Below are positions 52,483 through 64,000 of a stretch of 64,000 bases of DNA, piece by piece. Below the pieces are notes generated by a model. That model did no database searches. It worked only from the letters and a program-made list of their open reading frames with translations, and was not told where the DNA came from. Position numbers and translations under genes: made by a program. Each line of letters begins with the position of its first letter. Position 1 is the stretch's first letter. This DNA comes from Micromussa lordhowensis. Taxonomy: Eukaryota > Cnidaria > Anthozoa > Scleractinia > Lobophylliidae. The DNA is taken from assembly GCA_964020085.1 (NCBI GenBank), contig OZ026606.1, positions 1,901,060 to 1,965,059 of the forward strand, written 5' to 3'.

Positions 52483-52866
52483 TTTAAATCTTTAATGATC
52501 TCGCGGTTCAAAGATACCGTTTTCATATATTCACCTCAGTAACATTAATCTGTTCGTTTGCTGATTTATTTCAGGGTCACATTTGATGGTCATCTAACCA
52601 GTGAAGCAAACGGAATTTGAGTAAGTACGTCAGAAACGTTTATAAGAAAAATAAAACCGAAATTTTATAAGCAAAATAAATCGACAGTTGGTATGACCGG
52701 GCTGATTTGCGAGATTTTGGGGAGGCGCTAAAGCCCAGAATCTATACCTTTAAACCGCAAAAAGACTGTACTAGTCTAGTAAACTTTGTCACTTAGGCGA
52801 TATAACTGAGGATGTAACCGAGGATAGAGTGTGGCAGTGCCATGCTCCTCCCAAACCACGAGCTAA

Positions 52867-53279
52867 TACAATAAAAACCCACGTATAAGAACCTAGGCGT
52901 TTTTAAGTTAGCCTCCATAGGTTCCCATATAAATAATGCTTACTGTGAAATTAGGCTTCTTAGGTTCTTAATCAGGTTCTTAACTTTTGTTTCCAAAGAA
53001 AAAAACTTGTACTTATGGGTGTGGTCTATATACTGAATCATTCACAGTACAGTATTGTGGTCTTATAACACTGTCAGTGTTCTGGCTAGTTTTTGTTACC
53101 TTTCAGTTTGTAATGCATGTGATGTGCGGTATTATATTTGAAAAAAAATTATATTTAAAAACTAAGAACCTGTACTGAGATTTTAGCCTAGAATGGTTCT
53201 TATGAGAAGGGTGCTTAACTGGGAAATTTTAGCCAACAGGTTCTTAACTTTTAAGTTCTTATACGCGGCTTTTACTGTA
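52867..53279. mobile_element. TA-flanked MITE, copy 2
   Basis: The left end is TACAATAAAAACCCACGTAT-AAGAACCTA, the right end, inverted, TACAGTAAAAGCCGCGTATA-AGAACTT. It belongs to the same family as the copy at 52140, and contains several more AGGTTCTTA strings inside. Confidence 0.8.
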
Positions 53280-54480
53280 ATGCCGTCTTAAATATAGTAC
53301 AAGCAGAAGAAACGAAATAACAAATAACGAAGTCAATAATTGCAGCTACATTCTCTTCCGTTGATGTCGATTCAACGCCATTATTGAAAATAGATTTTGA
53401 AGCCCACCCTATATGAAAAGGGGGATATGTCTATTTACCGTTGTATTCGCTTTACAGCCACGCATGGCACAATGTTTAGTAACTGTATCCACCAACTTGT
53501 ACTTGTTTCCCAGTCTGGATTTATCGACTATCGTATATGTTCATTCTTGTTCGAGGAGAGGGAGGCCTCGATGGTGGGATAAACCACAATCAATTGACGG
53601 TTCTCAAGTGAGTTTTGTTAGCCCCACGCCATCCACACATTTTTCACGACTTGACACCCTATGTATTTCTAACTTGTGACAACCGCAACGTGTATGCCAG
53701 GAGCCAAATTTATTGTTCTTTACCGTAAACGCTCTGTTTATAAAGAAGCTCGTTCTATTTGTTTTTCATGCCTTTTGTGTAGAGGTACGAAGATGATTCG
53801 TAAGACGCACAATAGACGATGTTCAAACATTTAATTCATCGTACCATTCTCGATACAAAATGTTATAACAACTCAGCAACTGTTCACAAATTAAAAGCCA
53901 TGATAACTAAAAAAACGGTTAGCGCTTTTCTCCAAATAATAATGTAATTTTTGCTAACGAAGATTAATGCGATTTTGCCTTTTTGCTAGTAGATTATGTA
54001 ATCACACAAAAGTGAATTATAATGAGTTTACAACTGGAGAGCAGAGTTTACATTAATCGTTTTAGGGACAGAGGATAGGATACAAATGATTTATGGATTT
54101 TACGTTCATAATAAAAAAATTCTCACGTTGTTTGATCAAGTTATTTCATTAAGATGATCTTTAGGTGTCGCGTAATCCTCATAATGCCCCTTCCAATCCT
54201 TATCGTTGCTTTAACATTAGAGTTACTAAATATTTTGAAGTCTACCTTATCAAAATTCATGTTTTAGCTTTTTTAAATCCACGTTAGAAAATTTCCTATT
54301 GGATTACCACGCATCTCCTTTCATGTTAGTTTTGAGATAACGTACTGATTCAAAAAGGTAAAAATGTGAAATTAATGTAGGATATGTGAAGCACGCACCC
54401 TTGAATGTTATCAGAATGCGCCTTGCTATGGAGATTGTTTTCGTCACGTACCTTTTTGGTTAGTTTGGAGGCTACTACTG

Positions 54481-54512
54481 CAACGAACAACAACAACAAC
54501 AACAACAATAAA
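54481..54512. repeat. (CAA)n microsatellite
   Basis: About nine CAA units with one interruption. Confidence 0.9.
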
Positions 54513-55154
54513 TGATAAGAAAATATAAACTAGTAGTAAGCTTTTAAAATAAACTAAAATGTTTTCCTCTTCTTCCTTTTTATCAATCACAGTTTCCTTG
54601 GTGCTTTTAGAATACTGAAAACAAATGTTTTTTATCTTCGTGCTTCAGATCACTGTTTTTAAACTCGAGTCTATGCTTTCGTGATATTGGCTAAATCAAG
54701 GCGGCAAAAGCATGATTCTTATCACAATTTCTTCACAATCATTTGCATCGTTTACGTAAGTCAGTGATTGAATACATTTTGTAAGCTTACCGATTCACCG
54801 AAATAGGCCATACTGAGTATTTTTCAGTAACAAAAAATGGGAATTTCAGGTTCTGTGCGTCTCGTTATAATCTTTCTTTTATTTTGGTTCAGCTGGCAGC
54901 TGTAAGTTTCGAAATACTACTTGATGTGTCTGGATGCACGTGCTAAGCGCACGTGCTTGGGGCTGTGGAAACAGTATGTGAGTTGTTCAGTTAGAGATTG
55001 AGCTCATTAGTATCTTTTATCTTGGGTTGATAAGACAGCGAGGAAATTCAATATTAATCTCAGTATTGAAAAGAGGCATGTGATGTCAAGTTTAATCAAC
55101 TTGCTTCAGTTACTTGCACGGAAAAATCATTATCACTTTTATCTAGCCAGTCAC

Positions 55155-55164
55155 TATATAAAGG
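55155..55164 (+). promoter_or_regulatory. Probable TATA box of the gene at 55362
   Basis: TATATAAAGG is a good TATA match about 200 bp before the first ATG. Confidence 0.5.
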
Positions 55165-55361
55165 GGAAAATTGTTGCGTGGGGAGTAAAGTTCAACAAGC
55201 GCTTTAGTACTATCCAATTCGTCCATAGCGACGGCTGATGCAACGCTTGGTCAGTTGTTAAACTACAACTGAACTTAGCTCACTTTTGAGGTGCTAACTA
55301 AGTTGAGCGAACAACTCTGATTTGAAGCAACTCTGGGTTTTTGAATCGTTAGGGAAGTAGG

Positions 55362-55865
55362 ATGTGTCGATTTACTGGTTTAAAGTACAGAGATTATTCC
55401 CCGAGTCGTTCAGCTACGATGTCTTACTGGCGTCGATTGCCCACAATTTATGAGGCTACTGACGTTGAAATGGCTGAAGAGATTGAAGCAAGCGAAAAGG
55501 GGGAACAATTTCATGTCATTGAAACAGAACAGCTGGGGGAGTATGGGTTGTTGCCCCTTTCCAAAAAGAACAAACGATCTAAACCAAGAAGGCAAAGGAA
55601 TGTGAGATGCCTTGTTCCTTCGTTTATTAAACCAGACTTTACAGAAGCAGATGCATCGCGGTCATACCAGCAAATTCAAGATGAGTGGAGACACTTGTTC
55701 AGTAGTAAGCCGTATGCTGATTCTTTCCCGCAGAAAATGAAGTCGTCATTTGTAAACAACAGCTCTTCACTTTCAAGTAAGAAAACGCAAACGAAAATAC
55801 CAAGCAAAGATGCTCAAGGTTGCAAGTTTAGCGAAATCGCTGCCTGGCTAGAGTTTTTTGGATGA
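55362..55865 (+). CDS. Intronless W-x-x-F-G family protein, member 7
   Basis: 167 aa from ATG 55362; the ATG at 55419 (MSYWRRLPT) would give 148 aa and places box 1 near the start as in other members. LPTIYE at 26-31 is an exact LxxIxE fit and is followed by an acidic run (ATDVEMAEEIEASE). GLLPLS at 62-67 is shared with the member at 46141. A basic patch (KKNKRSKPRRQR, 68-79) resembles a nuclear localisation signal. Box 2 is weak: LVPSFIKPDF at 84-93. The C-terminus EIAAWLEFFG ends exactly at the stop, matching GIAAWLKFFG in the member at 58553, its nearest relative. Function unknown. Confidence 0.72.
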   Translation: MCRFTGLKYRDYSPSRSATMSYWRRLPTIYEATDVEMAEEIEASEKGEQFHVIETEQLGEYGLLPLSKKNKRSKPRRQRNVRCLVPSFIKPDFTEADASRSYQQIQDEWRHLFSSKPYADSFPQKMKSSFVNNSSSLSSKKTQTKIPSKDAQGCKFSEIAAWLEFFG

Positions 55866-58552
55866 GAAATGTTTACCAAGGTAGTAGTAAATAGAAATCA
55901 CAACTAATAATTTATTGACATTGATGATTCTTCATTTTTCCTTCAGTAAGGAATTGACCTTTTAAAGCCTCATATGCTGTATACATCGTTCAGGCCAAAC
56001 AATATTGCCGCCTTGTTTATAAAGGAGATTGAAACCCATTATGACACTGACTTGTTTCAGTTTGTCAATCAAAGATCGGTTTGGGTTAAATAAATGAGTG
56101 AAAGATTGTAGCAATTGTTTTGACTTTGTTTGATAACTTAAATATCACAACACTGTGTATCAAAAGTATACAGGTGAAAAATACACAGCACAGAGGTTTC
56201 CTCTTCAAATCCGTAAATTCTGTATTTGTTCATCAAGTTATGCTATTAGAGTACCCAGCTAAGGTTCAGGTTCATAGACATTTTGGGTCACAACCGTAAC
56301 AGTATTACACCAGATTCAAAATTGAAACTAAACTACGTTATTCTTCATTTAGAAACATTAATTTACTTTGTCATATCGAGATAACTGTCCTTTATACAGC
56401 TTTATATAAGAGTATATTTAAGTATATGGCTCTTATTATTGACTGCCTGAAACGTCAACCCTGTATTGCAGTGGAATATTTATGGTGCTTCATCTCTGGT
56501 GCTTTCCACTTGTCAACTTTTTTATGGAGTAATTGTATTCTAAGCTAAGAGAACTGATACTTTTGTAAACGAAAATCGTTTAGAAATAAATGCTGCCGAA
56601 TTGAACCTCGTTGATAGAACACTCCATTGCTATCATTAAAGTCATGGGTTCGAATCTAAATCACATTCAATTCTGAATTTTGTTCGAACCTTAAATTCAT
56701 TGTTTAATATTTTTTACTGAAGCTGCCTGCGAAGAATACAGACATACATACATTGAATATTTCATATTTTCAAAGGCAAAGCTTAATTTCCGTTCTTAGA
56801 ACTCATTGTCATGTATTTTCTCTCCTTCTTTTGATTTGTGTTCAAGTTATTTAATTCTAGATTACAAAAATATATATCGCGATCTCAAACTGACGCGTTT
56901 AAAATAGCCTGACTGTATTCTCTGTGATTTGTAAAGTTCTTTATGAAATCTTCTTTAAGTAAAGGGATGAGTGTGTGTATGTCACTGACATTATTCATTG
57001 ATTTTATTCAGTTTCCTACTCTGATAATTTAAAACTTAACATGTCTATGTAGTTTGATAAACAAGAATTAGCCATAAACATAATACTATGCTTCTTTTCA
57101 GCTACTTGGGTAAACATCTAAGCGGCTAAATCTTGTTCAAAAACACTGGGCACAGCCTTACTTCCTTATGTATGTTTCTGTGCGTGGGAACTGATTTAGA
57201 ACAGCTTAAAGCTCAGCTGTGACATGTTGAGATATAACCAGTCTACGTATTTATGTTCGTATTTCTCTTCTTTGCAACAAACAAACGATATCTCGTCAAA
57301 AATATAAAACCAAAGATATAATCACAGCAGGAAAGTTCTAAACAATAAAAGAAATTGTTTTTTAACGTACTGTAAACCAAACGACCATCGACAAATTTAA
57401 TGTACGTAATGTAAAGGAAGAGGTAAACACTGAGATGGAATAACTCGTAAACATGGATTGTAGTGGCTTGAAAAAGTTAACTGCAGAGTTCCTTCCTTCC
57501 ATATGTTAAAACAGACGCACTAAAAGGCAAAATAACTCTGTAAAAGGAAAAAAATAAAACAAAAGCCTAAAAACCGAACGAATTGGAACGAAGGCGATCT
57601 TTCGCTTCTTAATTTGAATATACGCTCTGGAAATTATACGAAATTAATTGACTTGTTTACCTTTAAGAAGTATTTTTCGCTTTTCACTTTCTACATCTTC
57701 CGACCGTGCGACTTCTCACGTACTGCAGTAGAGATTACTAAAAAAGGACAACAATCACCGACAGCGGAAATCGCCGGAGTACATCGAATATGTCAAGTAC
57801 GTCAATCAACAATCGGAACACAAAGCTTTTTTTGCTGTTTATAAGCTGCGAGGAGCAGGTTTGAGAAGAAAAAAACAATAAGATTAGAAGTATTCGTGAA
57901 GAAAGACACGTCTGTTGTTGTGTTAGCCTTGTTGTAGGGCAAAAGAAAAGGGATGGTATAAGAAGTTGAAATACAAGAAAGTCCACCAAATTTAGAATTT
58001 TATATAAAACAGTTGCGCGCTCTCCCACTTGATTTAAACTGATATATACATATATATATGCAAAAATTCTGATTAAAGATCAAGCGAATGAATACAACGC
58101 AGAGAACAAGACAATACTTCTTTGGTTTCCACGTTTGTTTTTGTCAAGCTTTAAATGACAACAGGGGATACATGCCATGCCGCTTGATATTACTCAGGTG
58201 TAGTCAAAACATCTATGAAAAGAACAGTGGTCGTCCAGATACGACTAAATTTCGAACAAAGCTGGAGATTTTTGGACTAAAAGAAAACAGGTTCACATTA
58301 AATCCAGAAAAGTATCCAATAATAGTAAAATTGGTTTTGAAATCATTATCAATATCCGTGCATTAGACACCATTACTGTCATGAAGTTCATCAGTTGTTG
58401 TCAAATTGTGCTGCTTTGTAATATATATACACATTTATTTTGACTTAACTGATGGTATATAAATATCCGATGACTCATTTCAGTATCTTATTAAGATTTT
58501 TTTTTTGGAAGAGGCTGGGATCGGCTGTTTAAAAGCTCTCCTCAGATTCAGA
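55866..58552. other. Intergenic region with no supported gene
   Basis: AAATAAATGA near 56089 may serve as polyadenylation signal for the preceding gene. Otherwise I see only AT-rich sequence. Confidence 0.4.
58456..58477 (+). promoter_or_regulatory. TATA box and AP-1-like site before the gene at 58553
   Basis: TATATAAATA at 58456-58465 is followed by TGACTCA at 58471-58477, the consensus for AP-1 family bZIP factors. The ATG is about 95 bp downstream. The AP-1 site falls downstream of the TATA box, an unusual but not excluded position. Confidence 0.45.
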
Positions 58553-59029
58553 ATGTGTAAGGTTTGCAAACACCTTGGAAAAATGCGGCGTGCTGCTTAT
58601 CAAGGCAGAATTCAGACTAGGCGGAGAATTGCTTGCCTTCCTACTATTTTTGAAGTGGTAAACGAAGAGATAGGTACACTGAACAATACTGACGATTCGA
58701 GGTTGCCGTTGCACCAGCGTTGTGAATGTAACGGGGAATTAAAGGAGAAGAATGAACGTGGGGAAAAGGTTTTGTGTAAGACCACAAGCCGAAGCATGGT
58801 ATTAACTATTGACATTGAGGCGACTACGAGAACGCTTACTCATATGCGGGCAGTCTACCCGGATTTTTTTCCCGAAACGACACTCTGTAACAGTAGCATT
58901 TCGATGCAAAGTACAAGGGTTTTTAATCAAAACGCTTGCTTGGGGCTAAAACTTCTCAAAGTCGGTGGAAAACAAGAATGGTTTGAAAAACAAAGAGGAA
59001 TTGCCGCCTGGCTCAAGTTTTTTGGCTAA
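58553..59029 (+). CDS. Intronless W-x-x-F-G family protein, member 8
   Basis: 158 aa from ATG 58553; ATG 58583 (MRRAAYQG) would give 148 aa. A basic N-terminus (QTRRRI) leads into CLPTIFEVVNEE, where LPTIFE (29-34) is an exact LxxIxE fit. SRLPLH at 49-54 may correspond to GLLPLS of two other members. Box 2 is AVYPDFFPET (100-109). The C-terminus GIAAWLKFFG (149-158) ends on the stop codon. Box 1 and box 3 put it closest to the gene 2.7 kb upstream on the same strand, suggesting a local tandem duplication. Function unknown. Confidence 0.75.
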   Translation: MCKVCKHLGKMRRAAYQGRIQTRRRIACLPTIFEVVNEEIGTLNNTDDSRLPLHQRCECNGELKEKNERGEKVLCKTTSRSMVLTIDIEATTRTLTHMRAVYPDFFPETTLCNSSISMQSTRVFNQNACLGLKLLKVGGKQEWFEKQRGIAAWLKFFG

Positions 59030-62000
59030 GAATGTGTCTAGCGTATTATGGAGATCTTGTCTCCGGCGGATCAACAAACAAACCTGGCAGGTCTAGAATT
59101 GTTGAAAATTATTTTTCCATCCAACGATTTATGCTGAGCAATAGTCATTTTGGCAGTAGTAGTGGCAATAACAGAAGTAGTAGTAAGACCTATTGTTGTT
59201 GTTCATTAATTCATCTGGCTCTTATTGTTTATACATTTCTGCTAAAACTAAAAACCTTTTTGTGGGTTGCAGTTAATTTAATTTGTATTAAGCAGGTTGT
59301 GATGCGCGTGAAAGCGATATTTTTGTACTGAAAACGTGCTGTTTACCTCGCTCTTATTAGCGAAAACTTAATTTTCCTAGAAAAAAAGTGAATTACCTCC
59401 GCTTCAGGGGTTTCTTGATAAATAGGACGAGATAGGTTTTAACCACGATCGAGGCAACTTACGTAGATTCTATAATTACAAACAATGCAATGAACTCCAC
59501 GCAAACAACGTTGTTTGTGCACATTCTCAAAATCGCCCATCACAAAACTTTAATTTCTGATATGTTTTTGATCGTATCTCTTTTCGCTCAAGAAGTGTGC
59601 TATAGTGATTCATGTTCGAGGTAGATCGTTTCATGCTACTTAAAAATCAGGTAAACAGGGTGCGAAGTACAGTGCTAAATGTTAATAAATCGTAGAATTT
59701 GATTTCTAGAGTGCTTATCTATTTATTAACTAAATTTTCTAATTTTTCATGTTTCTTTCCAATTTTTACTCATTTATATTAATTCGCCATTTTCTCCCAT
59801 TCCCTTTAATTAAGCGCGTTTCAAAAATCATCAAAACATTCCAACTCAGGGTTAGTCCAACTTTCGCCAGCCAGTTCCATTTTTATTTGATAGCTGATTT
59901 GCGGCTTTTTCGGGAACAGAACTGTCGGAGGACAAGTGTCGTTTTGCGGCAATATTTCACTGAAGCACTCGTAGAGTTTCCGATATTAATTACCCAATCA
60001 AAGCTAAGAGCAGCGAGACTAGTACGAACGTTACCACGCCATGACTGCACGATCAGCTGCTTAGCAACTTCGAAGGAAGACTGCGGGCTCAGTCTCTTCT
60101 CTATTCCAGCGAGAATGAATGACCAGTGAAGAAAACAATACAGTGATGTCAGAGTACGCCCGGCCATGAGTAATTGAAGACTAACCAACTAACCATTTAT
60201 GATTTTACCTACGAATCTCGCAGTACTCTAGAGTCATGTACTTTGTTTCATGTTTATCGCGGTTAAAACTAATTCACAAACTGAACTATGTCTGGAACAG
60301 AGCGATGAATTTGAAATAGAAATTTAAAAAATTAGCCGTTGTTTCACGTTCTCCAGACAACGCAGAATTTGGCCATGACACGTTTTTTTTTGCAGAGAAC
60401 GGCAAATAAACGTACCCTTAATTATAACGCACTTGCACAGCCATTGTTCTGCTCATAAAACCTTTTGTTTAGCGACGTTCCCGTTGCCGTCGTCGTTTTC
60501 TTAAGCTCCCAAACATCGACGAGGTTTCACATCGACGCGTAGGAAATCCAGCGTTGAGTTTTATAATTTCCTGAACTACTTTAAACATAAGTACTTCAAG
60601 CGAGGACGAAATCATGATGCAGGGATTTAAGTCCACGTATGCTTTGCATTTTTTCCGTGGCGCAAGGCTTCTATTGACTAGCATTACTTTTTAATTGTTC
60701 ATGTGTCAAGCTTAATTTCGGTTTGAAATGAACCATGGCGGGTGTATTATATCTTTCTTCGCTTAATTATGGCAAGCCGATCTTTTTTCAAACCTTCAGA
60801 GCAAACGCACGAACGCGATTAAATCGGCAGGGGCTTATTGGGCGTGTATCGAAATTGTCGGGTTCGTTATCTTTTAGCTTTTTGTCAAGATTATACAAAA
60901 CATTATCTAGGTTTTACATATAAAAGAGATTTCCTCGAGAAAAAAATCCTACATTCTATTATCGCGTGTTACGGTGACAATGCCTTTCAACTTTAAGTGG
61001 CGTAAACTCTTTCGATTATACGATGCCACTTTACCGTTTACGCTCCTTTAACTGTCGACTTGTATTAAGCTCAGGGATATGTTCTATTTTTGAACGAAGG
61101 CTCTGTTTTTTATATGTGATGCTATTAGTATGCGGCCCCGACTTGAGGGTGCAAATGTGCATCACCATATATGGTAAAAACTGTGTGCGATGTTGACGAA
61201 TTAGGCCAAAACAAATCAGTCGGAAATAATACGTCGTGTACTTCCCTCTGTGGTGTCTCGGCCACTTTGCTAGTCAATATTGATGTTTGCATTTGCTGCG
61301 CAGATGTTCAATCACGGATTATGTTATTATAAATTCTAGTCACGTCTTCAAAGTTAAAATGGTGTTGTTCTTGTAATCACCGAATCAGTAGGAATGAAAT
61401 CAAATTCTAAATAACCGTTTAGCCACGCCAGTTACGGGTATATACAATCTTGCTAGTAGAAGTCAGATAAGGTAATAACAAATTCAGCTTCCATTATGAA
61501 AAAAGTTCACTGACTTTTGCTAGCACGACATCTAAATAGACCAGTATTTTTATTGGACAGTGTGTCAGGCTTGTGACAAACGATAATGCTTGTTGTCCTG
61601 TTGTGTAGGTTGCACAATTAAGCCTTGGTCAGTGTTTATGTTTTTAAAGTTGGAGATACCTGTGTTTGTTACTCCTGTTAGCCACTGTTACAAAAGACGC
61701 CGCTATCAAATGCATATGAAATGTTTATGCTAATATTGTATTGACGTCTTCTACCTTTGGGGTAATGTCAGTCTGATTAAATGACTGATATCAACCTTAC
61801 ACTGTTCCAAAAACAACAAGCATTTTGCTTGAATTATGCAGCGCCGCGTTCATTTTCTCGTTTCACTCGACGGTGTAACATTGATCAAATTTTACTATTT
61901 ATTCAAGTTGTTATCAAGAAATCTGATTCTCACAGAAGTCATCAAGTACAGAACAACTCAAAACTGAGGAAAGAGGTTTCACGCGAAAGAAAAGCATCTT

Positions 62001-62058
62001 TTGGATCTCGACTTGTTTCTAAGAAAAACAATTGCGTCTGAAAAGTTGACTTACAATC
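59030..62058. other. Intergenic region with no supported gene
   Basis: Open frames at 59749-60188 on both strands and 61781-62041 (+) lack recognisable motifs. TGACGTC at 61742-61748, a CRE-like site, lies about 310 bp before the next family gene. Confidence 0.35.
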
Positions 62059-62388
62059 ATGGAAAAATCTTCTTGTAAGAAAACCTTCCGTGCTCATATG
62101 GTGTCATCTAACATGTCTCGTGAAAAACGTAGACTAGCAAAAGAGCCCACGCGAAAGAGCCGAACGGAGATATTCTGGCGTAAAGGTTCTAAAATACTTC
62201 CAGATTTTTTCCCGCCTGACACGCTAAAGAGGAAAGCATTAAATCATCAAACGATCCTTCCAGTTGTCAATAGAATTAGCATAGTGAAACAGTACTCCTG
62301 GGAAAACAAAGAAAGCGGAGAATCTGAAGCTCAAACTATCGCTAAATCATGGATGATGTACTTTGGCTTTGGCGCCTGTGAAACGTGA
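62059..62388 (+). CDS. Intronless W-x-x-F-G family protein, member 9
   Basis: 109 aa from an ATG with context AATCATGG; the shortest member. The N-terminal half is strongly basic (SREKRRLAKEPTRKSR, 20-35). Box 2 is KILPDFFPPD (45-54), box 3 is TIAKSWMMYFG (93-103) with tail FGACET. The LxxIxE box is absent; RTEIFW at 35-40 is the nearest equivalent. FPP after box 2 groups it with the members at 46141 (FFPRG) and 58553 (FFPET). The missing N-terminal box may reflect a real loss or an unseen upstream exon. Function unknown. Confidence 0.65.
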   Translation: MEKSSCKKTFRAHMVSSNMSREKRRLAKEPTRKSRTEIFWRKGSKILPDFFPPDTLKRKALNHQTILPVVNRISIVKQYSWENKESGESEAQTIAKSWMMYFGFGACET

Positions 62389-64000
62389 TTCTCATTCAAA
62401 ACATTGCGTTATACGAGACGTCTTCCATAAATGAATTTATATTTAATATTTTTTTAAATAACGAATCTTTTACGTTGTTTTAATGGAATCATAATTACAA
62501 TTATATATCGCGTTTAGCCGAACATTCTCATTGTTGTAAAAATGCTGGTAATGCAAGCATGTCTTGAAAGACCAAAATTGTCTAAAACAATGATTTGGTA
62601 GTAGTGATTTGCGCCAGCCATTTTCCCGCAGTTATGCAAATAACTATAAAATACTTTTATTTTGATTTAGCATTTAAAAAGATTAAACAAAACACTGTCC
62701 ACTGTATGTTTTCTCTTAGCACTATACTTTAGGGTAAAGTCAAAAACAAAACTTGGTACGATGTTACACAAACTCTTTAAAGGCGTTTACAAGCAAGTCT
62801 TCAAATCTATCACTATTGGTTTATGTTGCCTCTCTTCCATACTCCAGGAAGAGGAAACAGTCAATGGTTTTGGTAACCTGACGATTCAATCCGTTTGAGA
62901 GGGAAACCCTTACATGGAGACAACTCTGTCACTAATTTGTAAACATGCATTATGATTTGATCCATCATTATCGAATTAAGTATTATAAAACTACGTTTTT
63001 AGAATTAAAACAAATTGAATTATATTTAAATTTAAAATATAATTCTTATGATATTTTATTTCAATATTTGATTACTGTAAGCTTTGTAAAAAATTTTTAA
63101 AAACACGGTTCGCATGTACTGCTCTTCTGGTCATGTAAGTTAAAATCATAAGTTGCATGCATAACAGTTTGATTATGGCCCTAGTCAGGGCTCAAACCCT
63201 CAGCATATTTACTAGGTTATAAAAGTATGACAGTGTTAGTATATACTCCTGGGCGAGTTAGGCATCGTTAAAAAATCATGCCTAAAAACACAAATACGAA
63301 AGATCAGTCCTGATTTCGATCTCGTACTTCTCGAGGCACCCCTTCAAGGTCCAAAGTCCTGTACCAGAGCAGTTTATCTATTTGCAAGAATGACCTGAAG
63401 TACATGGCTCATATAAATCGTCGCTTGTTAGACTGTAAATAGAAACCTTATGCTTTAAGGAAAAAAAACAAACAAACAAAAATTAATTTCTTGGTGGAAC
63501 TCTTTGCCCTAAATTTTTTTGACAGTTTGTGAATTTAATATCATAGCAATGCTATGGGTGTTCATTGCTTAATTTCTTGTCAAGCTAGGTGCAATCTCAG
63601 TAGTGTACGATTTTATTATTTCAACAACGGCAGCATCAAATAATCGTTATCTGGCACGTTCACACATCTCGCTTTTCGCCAATGAGCACGATTTAACCAC
63701 GCTCTGCCGCATTTAAGTCGAGGAGACAAACAAACAGAATCACCCGTCAATTGTGTTTCCTTTTTTGTCTGTTCTCCGTCAAAGACGTGTGCTGCGTGTG
63801 TACGTCACTGGTTTGCTGTCAATTTCTGGGTATGATGCTGATTCTATTTATAGTTTTGAATCACTTTAAGTAAACAACGCCGGGTAGGAGATATATCAGG
63901 CGGTAACCGATTGTCAGCAACTAAACTTGCGAAGCAAAAAGGACGATAATCACCGGAAAATACGTTTTAGAAGACGGCATGGAAATCCCTTCGACACAAA
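62389..64000. other. Intergenic region to the window end
   Basis: AT-rich sequence with no gene, repeat or RNA I can support. A GGCCCTAGTCAGGGCTCAAACCCT-like string near 63178-63200 faintly resembles the B-box region of the SINEs, but nothing else around it matches. Confidence 0.4.

Larger units (their letters stand above)
53280..55361. other. Intergenic region with no supported gene
   Basis: It includes a (CAA)n run at 54481-54512. Open frames at 53397-53679 lack motif support. Confidence 0.4.

Noticed and set aside
59883..60188. 101-codon minus-strand open frame with overlapping plus-strand frame
   Set aside because: Both strands are open over the same stretch and neither shows a known motif; it may be part of a repeat.

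Overview
This is a eukaryotic nuclear window: AT-rich, with spliced and intronless genes in long non-coding stretches and many decayed transposons. The element mix (several Penelope-like retroelements, a BEL/Pao element, tRNA-derived SINEs, many small foldback and MITE elements) and the conserved metazoan genes suggest an invertebrate animal, most likely an anthozoan cnidarian such as a stony coral. The taxon is inferred, not proven.

Left part (1-12 kb) holds two housekeeping genes. A 6-phosphogluconolactonase (1713-2456, +) is a single open exon. A five-exon CHMP4/Snf7 ESCRT-III gene (11971 down to 6420, -) has clean splice junctions in frame throughout and gives 215 aa. Its introns carry three non-autonomous DNA elements: two with TTAA duplications and GGTATC ends, and one with hAT-like CAGGGCTCG ends. 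The last contains an open, splice-site-bounded 127-nt exon-like segment on the CHMP4 strand.

The rest (14-62.4 kb) is dominated by one unusual thing: nine small intronless ORFs (about 109-203 aa), in both orientations, that are divergent paralogues of a family I do not recognise. They are at 14043-14654 (-), 20555-20902 (-), 26703-27230 (+), 36434-36817 (-), 46141-46581 (+), 49439-49984 (-), 55362-55865 (+), 58553-59029 (+) and 62059-62388 (+). They share up to three short boxes in low-complexity, charged, probably disordered sequence: an N-terminal R-(L/M)-x-T-(I/L)-x-E box, a central (L/V/I)-x-P-(E/D)-F-F box, and a C-terminal (S/A)-W-(L/M)-x-x-(F/Y)-G box at or near the last residue. In four members the first box matches the known LxxIxE consensus for docking to the B56 subunit of PP2A. 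One member instead has a KVSF motif of the PP1 RVxF type. This cluster is the best candidate for an undescribed system.

Between the family members lie mobile-element remains: a Penelope-like GIY-YIG fragment in inverted repeats (19.4-20.3 kb), a rearranged head-to-head Penelope pair (23.3-24.4 kb), a truncated BEL/Pao retrotransposon on the minus strand (29.1-32.1 kb) that contains an internal piece of a histone H2A gene, tRNA-derived SINEs (39.3, 47.8 and a decayed one at 51.6 kb), an 18S rRNA fragment (40.3 kb), a 1.5-kb Mutator-like element with 10-bp target duplications (41.9-43.5 kb), and two TA-flanked MITEs (52.1 and 52.9 kb). Most remaining sequence shows no coding signal that I can support.
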